NCBI GenBank assembly: GCA_903854305.1
Contig: CAINWC010000430.1
Span: forward strand, 1 to 19,069
Length of the DNA stretch: 19,069 nt
Origin: an uncultured Pseudomonadota bacterium
GTDB lineage: Bacteria > Pseudomonadota > Gammaproteobacteria > Burkholderiales > Methylophilaceae
Direction of reading: 5' to 3'
Within the stretch, counting starts at the first letter, position 1. Each line of letters begins with the position of its first letter. Below, piece by piece: positions 1 to 8,685 of the stretch. The notes under the pieces are model-generated. The model saw nothing but the letters and a program-made list of their open reading frames with translations, did not search any database and was not told where the DNA came from. Both the position numbers and the translations under genes were made by a program.

Positions 1-63
1 CAGTCGCAGGGCAAGGGTCATGTAGATATGATCAGAGATGGAAAACAAGATGAGGTGCCGTAA
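1..63 (+). CDS. C-terminal end of an unidentified gene (partial)
   Basis: Frame 1 is open from the first base to a TAA at 61-63, while the other two forward frames are closed by stops within the first ~50 bases. The 20 visible residues (QSQGKGHVDMIRDGKQDEVP) are hydrophilic and charged, as expected of a soluble protein's tail. It would end 20 bases before the stop codon of the convergent reverse-strand gene at 84. The product cannot be recognised from so short a piece, and chance openness over 60 bases is possible. Confidence 0.4.
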   Translation, partial: QSQGKGHVDMIRDGKQDEVP

Positions 64-83
64 AAAACTAGCGTTTAATAGTC

Positions 84-461
84 TTAGTGTGAAGAAATAC
101 GGCTATTAGTTAATCGATTATTTTCATCGAAATAAATAAGTAAGCCGTGGTAAACATGCATACATTTACCTAAGTCATACTCAACGCTATGCGCATCCTC
201 ATAGCTAGGGCGACCTAAAAGCACCGCGACAGCGTCTCTTGGTGAACCTATTGCAAGAATATGTTGCTGTAAGTCATATGCCATATCGCCACGTTTACAT
301 TCAGTTTGAATAGCAGGTGCAGCTTGCATCCACTTTACCTGATCAAACTTATCACTGCCAAAAGCGATACGATCTTTCATACTCCACCAAGTAAAAAAAA
401 CGACCGTTAACACTACGGTAAATGCTGCCAGCGCAATAGATAACCAGTTAATCAATTTCAT
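84..461 (-). CDS. Small membrane-anchored hypothetical protein, possibly with a BamE/SmpA-like fold
   Basis: The 125-residue product has one strong hydrophobic segment at about residues 8-26 and then a soluble domain of about 95 residues, so it is probably anchored in the inner membrane with the domain in the periplasm. The second half reads like the BamE/SmpA-like pattern: a helix, then a 'G-x-P-x-D-A-V-A-V-L-L-G-R-P' turn, then strands ending in 'LLIYFDENNRLTNSRI'. That is an impression of fold, not an identified family. Two cysteines (in TECKRG and LGKCMH) could form a disulfide. The ATG at 461 follows an AAGGG ribosome binding site 7 bases upstream. It lies 83 bases downstream of nrdR on the same strand and may be read through from glyA-nrdR. 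Confidence 0.75.
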   Translation of the reverse strand: MKLINWLSIALAAFTVVLTVVFFTWWSMKDRIAFGSDKFDQVKWMQAAPAIQTECKRGDMAYDLQQHILAIGSPRDAVAVLLGRPSYEDAHSVEYDLGKCMHVYHGLLIYFDENNRLTNSRISSH

Positions 462-544
462 GAATATTCCCTTTAGATACCAAACTCAATACTAATTAAA
501 TAGTTACTCAGTATCGATCGTGCGTTCTTCAACATAAGCATAGT

Positions 545-988
545 TTATAAATCACGAATGACATCGCTAAAATCGTCCACATCCGAAAAACTGCGATACA
601 CCGATGCAAAGCGAATATAAGCGACTTTATCCATAAGTTTGAGTTCATGCATCACACTCTCGCCCAGTTCTCTGGCTGGAATCTCGCGCTCGCCTAAACT
701 CAGTAACTTTTGCGAAATTCTATCCAATGCGCGATCCACATATTCCGTAGGCACAGGCCGCTTATGCAAAGCACGCGAAAAAGATAATCGTAGCTTTTCA
801 CGATTAAACTCCTCACGTGTGCCATTGGTTTTAACCACTTGAGGCATATGCAACTCGGCTGTTTCATAAGTAGTAAAGCGTTTATCACAACCACCACATT
901 TGCGGCGACGGCGAATTGAATCGCCCTCATCATTGACTCTAGAGTCAATGACTTGCGTATCGTCAGCACCGCAAAAAGGACACTTCAT
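545..988 (-). CDS. nrdR: Transcriptional repressor NrdR
   Basis: NrdR represses ribonucleotide reductase genes, sensing ATP/dATP through an ATP-cone and binding NrdR boxes through an N-terminal zinc ribbon. The 147-residue product has the usual length. The zinc ribbon is intact: the CPFC pair (C3, C6) and the CGGC pair (C31, C34) flank the basic RRRR stretch that precedes it. The ATP-cone runs from about residue 49 to 139. The start at 988 is only 3 bases from the stop of glyA, so the two genes are almost certainly co-transcribed, an arrangement common in proteobacteria. No nrd genes lie in the window, so its targets are elsewhere. Confidence 0.97.
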   Translation of the reverse strand: MKCPFCGADDTQVIDSRVNDEGDSIRRRRKCGGCDKRFTTYETAELHMPQVVKTNGTREEFNREKLRLSFSRALHKRPVPTEYVDRALDRISQKLLSLGEREIPARELGESVMHELKLMDKVAYIRFASVYRSFSDVDDFSDVIRDL

Positions 989-991
989 TGC

Positions 992-2251
992 TTAACCTTG
1001 ATACACCGGAAATCTTGCCGTTAACGCATGTACTTTAGCTTTAGTCGCCGCAATCACCGCCTCATCTGTTGGATTATCCAACACGTCGGCAATTAGATTA
1101 GCCACTAGGCGCGCTTCATCTTCTTTAAAGCCACGTGTAGTAATGGCTGGTGCACCGATACGAATACCAGACGTCACAAATGGACTTTCCGGATCATTAG
1201 GAATCGAGTTTTTATTCACAGTAATATGTGCCAAACCAAGGGCAGCATCTGCCGCCTTGCCGGTTAAACCTTTTGGTCGTAAATCCACCAAGAACATGTG
1301 TGATTCTGTACGGCCTGAAATAATACGTAAGCCACGTGCAGTCAGCGCTTCAGCCATGGCTTGTGCGTTTTTAATCACTTGTGCCTGATAAGTTTTAAAT
1401 TCAGGTTGAGCTGCTTCTAAAAATGCAGTGGCTTTTGCAGCAATCACATGCATCAACGGACCACCTTGCAAGCTTGGGAACACGCTTGAATTCAATGATT
1501 TTTCGAATTCAGCTCTGGCTAAAATAATGCCGCCACGTGGACCACGTAATGTTTTGTGCGTCGTTGATGTTACAAAATCAGCATGTGGCACTGGATTTGG
1601 ATACACACCAGCGGCAATCAAACCCGAGTAATGCGCCATGTCTACCATGAAATAAGCACCTACTTTTTTAGCGATTTCACTCATTCGCGCCCAGTCAAAA
1701 CGCAAGGCATAAGCGCTGGCACCGCCAATCAGCAGTTTTGGCTTACATTCAATGGCAATACGTTCCATTTCATCGTAATCGATTTCTTCTTTATCATTCA
1801 GGCCATAAGCCACGATGTTAAATAATTTGCCAGACAAATTAGCTGGTGAACCATGGGTTAAATGACCGCCATGACCAAGATTCATACCCATCACCGTATC
1901 GCCTGGTTTAAGGATAGAAAAATACACCGCTTGGTTGGCTTGCGAGCCAGAATGCGGCTGCACATTAGCATATTCAGCGCCATACAAAGCCTTTAAACGA
2001 TCAATGGCTAATTGTTCAACTTGGTCTACAAACTCACAACCACCGTAGAAACGTTTACCTGGATAACCTTCAGCATATTTATTGGTAAGCTGAGAACCTT
2101 GCGCCTGCATCACCGCTGGGCTGGTGTAATTTTCAGAAGCAATCAATTCGATATGCTCATGCTGACGCACGACTTCCTGCTCTATCATGCCCCACAAAGC
2201 AGGGTCAGCTTGATTTAGGGTGTTAGCGTAGTTAAATGGGGCTGTAGACAT
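992..2251 (-). CDS. glyA: Serine hydroxymethyltransferase
   Basis: This cytosolic PLP enzyme interconverts serine plus tetrahydrofolate with glycine plus 5,10-methylene-THF, the main entry of one-carbon units. The 419-residue product is full length. The PLP lysine is K233 in the signature '[14 protein letters not shown]', and the N-terminal '[10 protein letters not shown]' and '[17 protein letters not shown]' blocks (residues 35-71) are intact. It is the first gene of a glyA-nrdR pair on the reverse strand. A plausible promoter with an extended -10 lies about 70 bases upstream (2322-2350). Upstream, iscX is transcribed divergently. No glycine riboswitch was seen in the 176-base leader region. 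Confidence 0.98.
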   Translation of the reverse strand: MSTAPFNYANTLNQADPALWGMIEQEVVRQHEHIELIASENYTSPAVMQAQGSQLTNKYAEGYPGKRFYGGCEFVDQVEQLAIDRLKALYGAEYANVQPHSGSQANQAVYFSILKPGDTVMGMNLGHGGHLTHGSPANLSGKLFNIVAYGLNDKEEIDYDEMERIAIECKPKLLIGGASAYALRFDWARMSEIAKKVGAYFMVDMAHYSGLIAAGVYPNPVPHADFVTSTTHKTLRGPRGGIILARAEFEKSLNSSVFPSLQGGPLMHVIAAKATAFLEAAQPEFKTYQAQVIKNAQAMAEALTARGLRIISGRTESHMFLVDLRPKGLTGKAADAALGLAHITVNKNSIPNDPESPFVTSGIRIGAPAITTRGFKEDEARLVANLIADVLDNPTDEAVIAATKAKVHALTARFPVYQG

Positions 2252-2321
2252 GGTGTTTGGCTTTCCGTAAACGATTAGTAATTAATAACGGTTAGTAATT
2301 TTAGTGAATAAATCCTAGCGT

Positions 2322-2350
2322 ATTTTACCACGCCCTTACAGTAAGATTAA
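2322..2350 (-). promoter_or_regulatory. Candidate promoter of glyA
   Basis: On the reverse strand, TTAATC (2345-2350) is followed after exactly 17 bases by TAAAAT (2322-2327). The -10 matches five of six consensus positions and is preceded by TG-G, an extended -10. The -35 is weak (three of six). It is about 70 bases upstream of the glyA start. Confidence 0.45.
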
Positions 2351-2398
2351 AGCCTTGAAGTTTAAACTCAATTTATAGTCGTTCACATGCAGCCAAGC

Positions 2399-2404
2399 TA
2401 TAAT
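2399..2404 (+). promoter_or_regulatory. Candidate -10 box of iscX
   Basis: A perfect TATAAT sits 32 bases upstream of the preferred iscX start at 2437. No convincing -35 is found at 16-18 bases spacing, so either the promoter depends on an activator or the match is partly chance. The glyA promoter candidate lies about 50 bases away and faces the other way. Confidence 0.35.
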
Positions 2405-2436
2405 GAACATTATTGATATGACTGGGAATGACTATA

Positions 2437-2631
2437 ATGAAATGGACAGACAGCTTAACCATCGCCGAAACACTCTACGACAAACACCCGGATATTGACC
2501 CGAAAACCATCCGCTTTACCGATCTAATGCAATGGGTACTTGATTTAGAAGGCTTTGACGACACACCAGAAAAATGTGGTGAAAAAATCTTAGAGGCCAT
2601 ACAGTTGGCTTGGATAGAAGAAGCCGAGTAA
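2437..2631 (+). CDS. iscX: Iron-sulfur cluster assembly adaptor IscX
   Basis: IscX is a small acidic protein that binds IscS and iron and modulates Fe-S cluster assembly. The sequence keeps the family pattern throughout: 'KWTDS' at the start, '[20 protein letters not shown]' in the middle and '[16 protein letters not shown]' at the end, matching E. coli IscX nearly position for position. Of two ATGs, 2428 has GGGA directly against it, whereas 2437 has the same GGGA about 9 bases upstream; the 2437 start gives 64 residues (67 from 2428), closest to the KWTDS start of the family. In many proteobacteria iscX closes the isc operon. Here it stands apart from any isc gene and precedes an aspartic protease by 21 bases. 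Confidence 0.93.
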   Translation: MKWTDSLTIAETLYDKHPDIDPKTIRFTDLMQWVLDLEGFDDTPEKCGEKILEAIQLAWIEEAE

Positions 2632-2652
2632 TAAAGCAACACTGAAGTTAAC

Positions 2653-3129
2653 ATGTCTAGAAATACAATTTTCGTTGCAATCATATGGTTCGCGCTTGCC
2701 GGGCTGATTTTCTACTTGGTAGACAATATTCAACACCCGAATAAGATAGCGCGCTTGGGTGAAAATAGCACAGTAGTATTAAAGCGCGGCTTAGATGGTC
2801 ATTACCGGGCAGAAGCGTTGATTAATGGTGAAACAGTCAACGTATTGGTAGATACGGGTGCTACCGGCGTGGCAATTTCGCAAAGGATTGCGGATAAGCT
2901 CAACCTAAGCAGCATCGATGCCGTACGCACCAATACTGCAAATGGTGACAGCATCGGTTATATGGTGCGCCTAAAATCATTAAAAATCGGTGGCGTTAAC
3001 GCGCATGATGTTGCTGCGATGATTGCACCCGGCTTAGATGGCGATGTTTTACTTGGTATGTCTTTTTTAAGCCGCATGGATGTTCGACTGTTTAATGGTG
3101 AAATGACTATTAAACAAGTCGAGGAATGA
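2653..3129 (+). CDS. Membrane-anchored retropepsin-like aspartic protease (clan AA, TIGR02281-type)
   Basis: The 158-residue product has an N-terminal membrane segment at about residues 5-23 and a single retropepsin fold. The catalytic loop is 'VLVDTGATG' with Asp67-Thr-Gly, followed by the 'GDVLLGMSFLSRMD' block near residues 129-142 typical of single-domain bacterial aspartic proteases. Such enzymes act as homodimers. The domain should lie on the periplasmic side if the anchor is N-in. The substrate is unknown. The gene follows iscX by 21 bases and is probably co-transcribed. Its stop lies only 15 bases from the stop of the convergent pgm, with no clear terminator between them. Confidence 0.85.
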   Translation: MSRNTIFVAIIWFALAGLIFYLVDNIQHPNKIARLGENSTVVLKRGLDGHYRAEALINGETVNVLVDTGATGVAISQRIADKLNLSSIDAVRTNTANGDSIGYMVRLKSLKIGGVNAHDVAAMIAPGLDGDVLLGMSFLSRMDVRLFNGEMTIKQVEE

Positions 3130-3144
3130 TTTTTTAGCGTTTGC

Positions 3145-4821
<1,677 letters not shown>

Positions 4822-4847
4822 TTAAAAGTATGGCTGAAATTGATTCT

Positions 4848-4853
4848 ATTATA
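4848..4853 (-). promoter_or_regulatory. Candidate -10 box of pgm
   Basis: A perfect TATAAT on the reverse strand lies about 35 bases upstream of the pgm start. The bases at -35 do not resemble TTGACA. Position and consensus make it the best candidate for pgm. Confidence 0.35.
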
Positions 4854-4998
4854 GCGAGCAATGATGACTTTTTTGGCACCTATCAAGGAAATTTATAAGT
4901 TTGATTGATAAAATAACTATCGATGAATGCAAATTGCTGCCAAAAACTAGCATTGAAGGATGCGCTTGATCCGCGGCTGTTATCGACTATCCTTAAAC

Positions 4999-5790
4999 CT
5001 AATGACCCCGTTCCTGACTTGCATTGGCCTGCTCATCAGCAGCTCGAGCATTTGCACTAGCCTGCTCAGAAAGCTTTTGTGCCGCATCAATCTTTTCTGC
5101 CAATTGACGCAAACCATCATCCTTGTCTATATGATTAGCAAAATTTTCGGTCAACTTATCAACTCCCGCTGCTGTTGCTGCTGGTTCTGCAGCGGTACCG
5201 GTGATAAGTGCCTTCATTTCCAGATATTTCTGTGTAACAACATCCCAGTCTTTTTGGTTAACCTCTCCACTAACAGCCTCTTTAACAACCCCTTTGGTTT
5301 TTTCTAAGACATCTTCAATGGCCACTTGCACATCAATCTGAGCTTTTAACATAAATGGCACTAAGGCTTGTTGCATAGACATTCTATCTCCCGCCACCAC
5401 CATCCCGCCTTCCACAAACTCAACGCAGTTATGTACCAAAAGATCATATCGCCCTGGGTGTTCAACCCTTTCAGCAATATAATCCTTCAGCTTTTGTGCA
5501 GTATCCTCAGAAATCTTTCTAGGTTTTGAAGCGATATATTCTGCATACTTAGCTTCGTCATTTTCATACGCAACATGACCCGGCCCTTCTATTACGTGAT
5601 GTACCCCAGTGAAATCCGGAAAATTTATGCTATCTGAACTATATCCAGGGTAATAACCTGCGGCAAGTTTATTTCCTGCAGGCGACTCTATTTGTAAAAT
5701 TGCATGACCAAAATCCCCATTAACAAAGTTGGGGTTAATAATCACTTGATAAGTCCACTCTGCGGGCTTATCTTTAGCGACATCACTCAT
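4999..5790 (-). CDS. Orphan protein with a permuted NlpC/P60 (LRAT-like) cysteine-enzyme domain and an Ala-rich helical tail
   Basis: I do not recognise a named family. The 263-residue product lacks a signal peptide or membrane segment. Its first half carries 'GDFGHAILQIESPAG' with His29 on a predicted strand and then, about 90 residues later, 'YDLLVHNCVEFVEGG' with Asn121-Cys122. A histidine before an NC-x-x-F-V motif is the order seen in circularly permuted papain-fold enzymes such as LRAT and some NlpC/P60 relatives, which are acyltransferases, hydrolases or peptidases. Residues ~150-263 are helical and rich in Ala, Glu, Lys and Gln, probably a coiled coil. The ATG at 5790 follows a GAGGG site, and a promoter candidate lies upstream, so it appears to be transcribed alone. 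It could be a housekeeping lipid or peptide hydrolase or a secreted effector, and nothing in the context decides. Confidence 0.7.
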   Translation of the reverse strand: MSDVAKDKPAEWTYQVIINPNFVNGDFGHAILQIESPAGNKLAAGYYPGYSSDSINFPDFTGVHHVIEGPGHVAYENDEAKYAEYIASKPRKISEDTAQKLKDYIAERVEHPGRYDLLVHNCVEFVEGGMVVAGDRMSMQQALVPFMLKAQIDVQVAIEDVLEKTKGVVKEAVSGEVNQKDWDVVTQKYLEMKALITGTAAEPAATAAGVDKLTENFANHIDKDDGLRQLAEKIDAAQKLSEQASANARAADEQANASQERGH

Positions 5791-5825
5791 ATAAAACCCT
5801 CATAAATAACTCACCAAGACTACAC

Positions 5826-5854
5826 TTTATTCAATATACCCTGATCATTGGCAA
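5826..5854 (-). promoter_or_regulatory. Candidate promoter of the LRAT-like gene
   Basis: On the reverse strand TTGCCA (5849-5854; five of six consensus bases) is followed after 17 bases by AATAAA (5826-5831; four of six), 36 bases upstream of the ATG at 5790. The -35 lies inside an inverted repeat at 5841-5883. Confidence 0.45.
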
Positions 5855-5883
5855 GACCAATGCAGTTGTACTGCCATGGTCAG
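5841..5883. repeat. Imperfect inverted repeat with nested hairpins upstream of the LRAT-like gene
   Basis: The left arm CTGATCATTGGCA (5841-5853) and right arm TGCCATGGTCAG (5872-5883) pair with one mismatch and one bulge. Inside lie two alternative small hairpins, CATTGG-CAAGA-CCAATG and GCAGT-TGT-ACTGC. It lies between the pirin stop and the LRAT-like promoter. No T-run follows, so an operator or structured spacer seems likelier than an intrinsic terminator. Confidence 0.5.
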
Positions 5884-5912
5884 ACTCACTTAAAAACGAT
5901 TGCTCATTACTT

Positions 5913-6623
5913 TCAACGCTTCATATCAAATAATAAAATTTCAGCGTCATCCGCATCACTCATTTGCGTAATGCGCAAAACATCGTCATCGATAACCTTC
6001 AAGGCATCGCCAGTTGAAAGATGCACACCATTGACTGATAGTGCTCCGTTTACCACATGCAAGTAAACGACTCGGCCTTGTTCAATTGAATAGCTAATGG
6101 TCTGCACTTTATCTAAAATTACTGCAAATAACAACGCATCTTGATGTATTTTTAGCGAGTCATGCCGTGCATCAGGTGATGCAATCAACCGAAATTGATT
6201 AGTTTTTGAGGCGCGATTAAAATGTTTTTCTTCGTAACTTGGTGTAAGTTGTTGCAAATTTGGCTGTATCCAAATTTGTAATAAATGTACAGGCTCGGTG
6301 CTTGAGTAGTTAAATTCACTATGCTGCACACCGGTGCCTGCACTCATGCGCTGTACATCACCGCTACGTAACACAGAGGTATTACCCATGCTGTCTTTAT
6401 GTTCTAAAGCACCATCTAAAACATAGGTAATGATTTCCATGTTTTGGTGACCGTGCGTGCCAAAGCCTTTGCCGCCGTTCACCCTATCTTCATTAATGAC
6501 TAATAGCGGCCCAAAACCCATGTGGTTTGCATCGTAATATTTCGCGAATGAAAAACTATGCCATGATTCTAGCCAGCCATGATCTGCGTGCCCCCTATCT
6601 GCACTTTTACGAATTTCTAACAT
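5913..6623 (-). CDS. Pirin family protein (YhhW-like, putative quercetin 2,3-dioxygenase)
   Basis: This is a cytosolic bicupin. The metal ligands are at the same positions as in E. coli YhhW: His57 and His59 in 'GTHGHQNMEI', His101 and Glu103 in 'GVQHSEFN'. The N-terminal 'FGPLLVINEDRV' block is also typical. The length, 236 residues, is close to the usual ~231. YhhW has quercetinase activity in vitro, but the physiological role is unknown and the substrate here should not be assumed. The start at 6623 has an AAAGAG sequence 6 bases upstream. The gene begins immediately after a gabD remnant and a weak terminator-like hairpin, so it may have inherited its present position by deletion of gabD. 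Confidence 0.93.
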   Translation of the reverse strand: MLEIRKSADRGHADHGWLESWHSFSFAKYYDANHMGFGPLLVINEDRVNGGKGFGTHGHQNMEIITYVLDGALEHKDSMGNTSVLRSGDVQRMSAGTGVQHSEFNYSSTEPVHLLQIWIQPNLQQLTPSYEEKHFNRASKTNQFRLIASPDARHDSLKIHQDALLFAVILDKVQTISYSIEQGRVVYLHVVNGALSVNGVHLSTGDALKVIDDDVLRITQMSDADDAEILLFDMKR

Positions 6624-6641
6624 ATTGAACTCTTTTTAAAT

Positions 6642-6673
6642 AAAAAAATGTTACCGCCTAAACATCGGTAGGC
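6642..6673 (-). terminator. Weak intrinsic-terminator-like hairpin between the gabD stump and pirin
   Basis: On the reverse strand a 5-bp stem TACCG/CGGTA (6666-6670 with 6652-6656) is followed after three bases by T7 (6642-6648). The same bases can form two other 5-bp stems (GCCTA/TAGGC and AACAT/ATGTT), so the fold is ambiguous. It would end transcripts coming from the pot operon, 20 bases before pirin. Confidence 0.35.
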
Positions 6674-6680
6674 TTTAACT

Positions 6681-6703
6681 AGCGTGCTCAGTTTCGGCAC
6701 GCT
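6681..6703. repeat. Perfect 7-bp inverted repeat at the point where gabD similarity ends
   Basis: AGCGTGC (6681-6687) and GCACGCT (6697-6703) form a perfect stem with a 9-base loop. On the reverse strand the first arm is the codons for the 'SVP' of the gabD stump, and recognisable GabD sequence ends just beyond it. Confidence 0.7.
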
Positions 6704-6914
6704 TGCTATTATTTGACGGTTTGCAGAATTACTGACAGTGAAAGTTTTGCCAGAATCAGCGCCTACCCATTGCCCGGCAAGCAATGTGCTAGCGTTTTTG
6801 AGTAGGGCTGTGTGTTTTAATTGAAGTGGCATTATTTTCGGCTTAAATTGTTTTTTTACGCTAATTTTTTAAACCCTAGAACACATGCTTTATTGTAGTT
6901 TTGTAAAAAAGTTT

Positions 6915-7772
6915 CTAGTTATTACTATCACTATAAGCTTGCGCTACCTCACGCTTACGTTTGCGTTCCAGATACGAGGTATAAAAGCTTGAAGCAATCA
7001 CTGCAATCGTCACCACGATAATCGTGACGGTAGCCACGGCATTAATCGTTGGGTTTAGCCCTAATCTTGCGCGAGAAAATATCATCATTGGCATCGTAGA
7101 ATATCCTGGACCTGATAAAAACGATGACAACACCACATCATCAAAAGATAAGGTGAACGTCAGTAAAAATGCTGACACTAGCGCTGGTATTAGCAATGGC
7201 AATGTGACTAATCTGAACACTTGAAAAGGCTGGCAACCTAAATCCATTGCCGCTTCGTCTAGCTTGTTATCCATTTCACGCAAACGAGAGGTGACTACCA
7301 CAGTGGCATATGCCGTGCCTAACAAGGCATGGCCCAGCAAAATAGTAAATAAACCACGGTCAGGATAACCAAGCCAATGTTGCAATGAAACCAGCATTAA
7401 CAACAATGATAAACCCACAATCACATCTGGCATCACTAACGGCATACTTGCCATCGATGACAAGAGTGTACGGCCGTTAAATCGTTTATAACGGTTTAAT
7501 GCAAAAGCAGTAAAAGTGCCAAATAATACCGAGATAATGGCCGAAAAAAATGCTATTTTTAGCGATAACCACACCGCAGAAATCAAGTCACTGTCTTGCA
7601 TCAGCGCCTTATACCACCTAAAACTAGCGTGACTCCATACCGTAACTAATGGCGAATCATTGAATGAAAATATCACCAGCGTAACGATCGGCATATACAA
7701 GAAAGCATAGACGGCAACCATCCAGCCTAGACTAAACCACTTGATCGTTTTTGGGCTCAGGGTCTGATTCAT
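6915..7772 (-). CDS. potI: Putrescine ABC transporter permease PotI
   Basis: PotI is one of the two inner-membrane permeases of the PotFGHI putrescine importer. The 285-residue product has six hydrophobic segments, starting with one at about residues 12-35. The EAA loop that contacts the ATPase is present as 'LDEAAMDLGCQPFQVFRLV', followed by 'LPLLIPALVSAFLLTFTLSF'. The start codon overlaps the potH stop by 4 bases (ATGA), a sign of translational coupling. The assignment as PotI and not PotC rests on the overall operon order (binding protein, ATPase, permease, permease) as in E. coli potFGHI. Confidence 0.93.
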   Translation of the reverse strand: MNQTLSPKTIKWFSLGWMVAVYAFLYMPIVTLVIFSFNDSPLVTVWSHASFRWYKALMQDSDLISAVWLSLKIAFFSAIISVLFGTFTAFALNRYKRFNGRTLLSSMASMPLVMPDVIVGLSLLLMLVSLQHWLGYPDRGLFTILLGHALLGTAYATVVVTSRLREMDNKLDEAAMDLGCQPFQVFRLVTLPLLIPALVSAFLLTFTLSFDDVVLSSFLSGPGYSTMPMMIFSRARLGLNPTINAVATVTIIVVTIAVIASSFYTSYLERKRKREVAQAYSDSNN

Positions 7773-8674
7773 ACCTTGACCGCCATTTGTTCAGATTGAT
7801 ATTTGTTATAGATTGCCATAGGTAACATAATCAACAAGATCATTACGACTGCCACAGCAGACGCCATCGGCCAATCATTATTGCTAAAAAACTCATCCCA
7901 TAATACGCGACCTATCATCAGCGTATCTGGTCCACCAAGTAATTCAGGAATCACATATTCACCGACCGCCGGAATGAACACCAACATAGACCCCGCAACG
8001 ATACCAGCCTTAGATAGCGGCACAGTAATCAACCAGAATACTTTAAATGGGCTAGCACCGAGATCTGCTGCGGCTTCTAAATAACGCATATCTAATTTAG
8101 ATAAGTTTGCATACAGAGGTAATATCATAAATGGTAAGTATGAATACACCATGCCTATCATCAATGAAAATGGCGTGTTCATCATGGCGATTGGCTCGTG
8201 AATAACACCCAAACTCATCAATATATTATTAATCACACCGTTGTCCACCAATAAGGTTTTCCATGCGTAAATTCGCAGTAAAAACGATGTCCAAAACGGC
8301 AGCATAATCAGCATTAATAAGGTTGGCTGGATATGCTTGGGAGAACGTGCCATAAAATAGGCAAATGGGTAGCCAATCGCCATACAGATGACAGTAGTCA
8401 TTACCGCATACTTGAGTGAGGAAATATAAGTCTGATAATAGAGCGCATCGGTTGCGACGAATATATAACTGGCAAAATTCAGCTTAACCGTAGGCCAGCC
8501 ATGCGTCCAATCCATCATGCTGGACACAGAAGTAGATTCCATCTCCGACAAGCTGATCTTGAGCACAATCAGTAGCGGCACTAAAGCCAGCATCAATAAC
8601 CAAACATAGGGTATGCCTATCACCAGATAGCGGCCCTTTATAAATTTACGCAAGGTGCTGGATACTTTATTCAT
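7769..8674 (-). CDS. potH: Putrescine ABC transporter permease PotH
   Basis: This is the partner permease of PotI, 301 residues. The EAA loop reads 'YLEAAADLGASPFKVFWLI' and is followed by 'VPLSKAGIVAGSMLVFIPAVG', typical of PotH/PotB. A long N-terminal periplasmic loop lies between the first and second membrane segments. The reading frame is open upstream to 8746, overlapping potG, but the ATG at 8674 is the likely start: it has AGGGAG about 7 bases before it, lies 11 bases after the potG stop, and 'MNKVSSTLRKF' precedes the first membrane segment as in relatives. It overlaps potI by 4 bases. Confidence 0.94.
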   Translation of the reverse strand: MNKVSSTLRKFIKGRYLVIGIPYVWLLMLALVPLLIVLKISLSEMESTSVSSMMDWTHGWPTVKLNFASYIFVATDALYYQTYISSLKYAVMTTVICMAIGYPFAYFMARSPKHIQPTLLMLIMLPFWTSFLLRIYAWKTLLVDNGVINNILMSLGVIHEPIAMMNTPFSLMIGMVYSYLPFMILPLYANLSKLDMRYLEAAADLGASPFKVFWLITVPLSKAGIVAGSMLVFIPAVGEYVIPELLGGPDTLMIGRVLWDEFFSNNDWPMASAVAVVMILLIMLPMAIYNKYQSEQMAVKV

Positions 8675-8685
8675 GGCAGCTCCCT

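Larger units (their letters stand above)
6617..6832 (-). pseudogene. gabD: 5' stump of a succinate-semialdehyde dehydrogenase gene
   Basis: The reading frame starting at 6832 gives 71 residues. The first ~46 match the N-terminus of NAD(P)-dependent succinate-semialdehyde dehydrogenases: 'LLAGQWVGADSGKTFTVSNS' followed by 'IIASVPKL', which parallels E. coli GabD 'INGEWLDANNGE... VTNPANG... LGSVPKM'. After that the similarity stops abruptly and the frame runs through hairpin sequence into the start of pirin. A functional enzyme has about 480 residues with the catalytic Glu and Cys further on, so about 90 percent is missing. The stump lies 82 bases after potI on the same strand, where a GABA-pathway enzyme would make sense downstream of a putrescine importer. 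The short frame may still be translated but cannot be an active dehydrogenase. Confidence 0.8.

Noticed and set aside
700..969. Reverse-strand open frame of 89 codons inside nrdR
   Set aside because: It is a shifted-frame shadow of nrdR, whose own frame has clear zinc-ribbon and ATP-cone motifs.
2252..2427. Glycine riboswitch or small RNA upstream of glyA
   Set aside because: No conserved glycine-aptamer pattern or strong hairpin was seen, only short ATTAGTAATT-type direct repeats and promoter candidates.
4960..5307. Forward-strand open frame of 115 codons, rich in Cys, Leu and Ser
   Set aside because: It is antisense to the Ala/Gln-rich tail of the LRAT-like gene, and that repetitive composition explains the open frame; there is no ribosome binding site.
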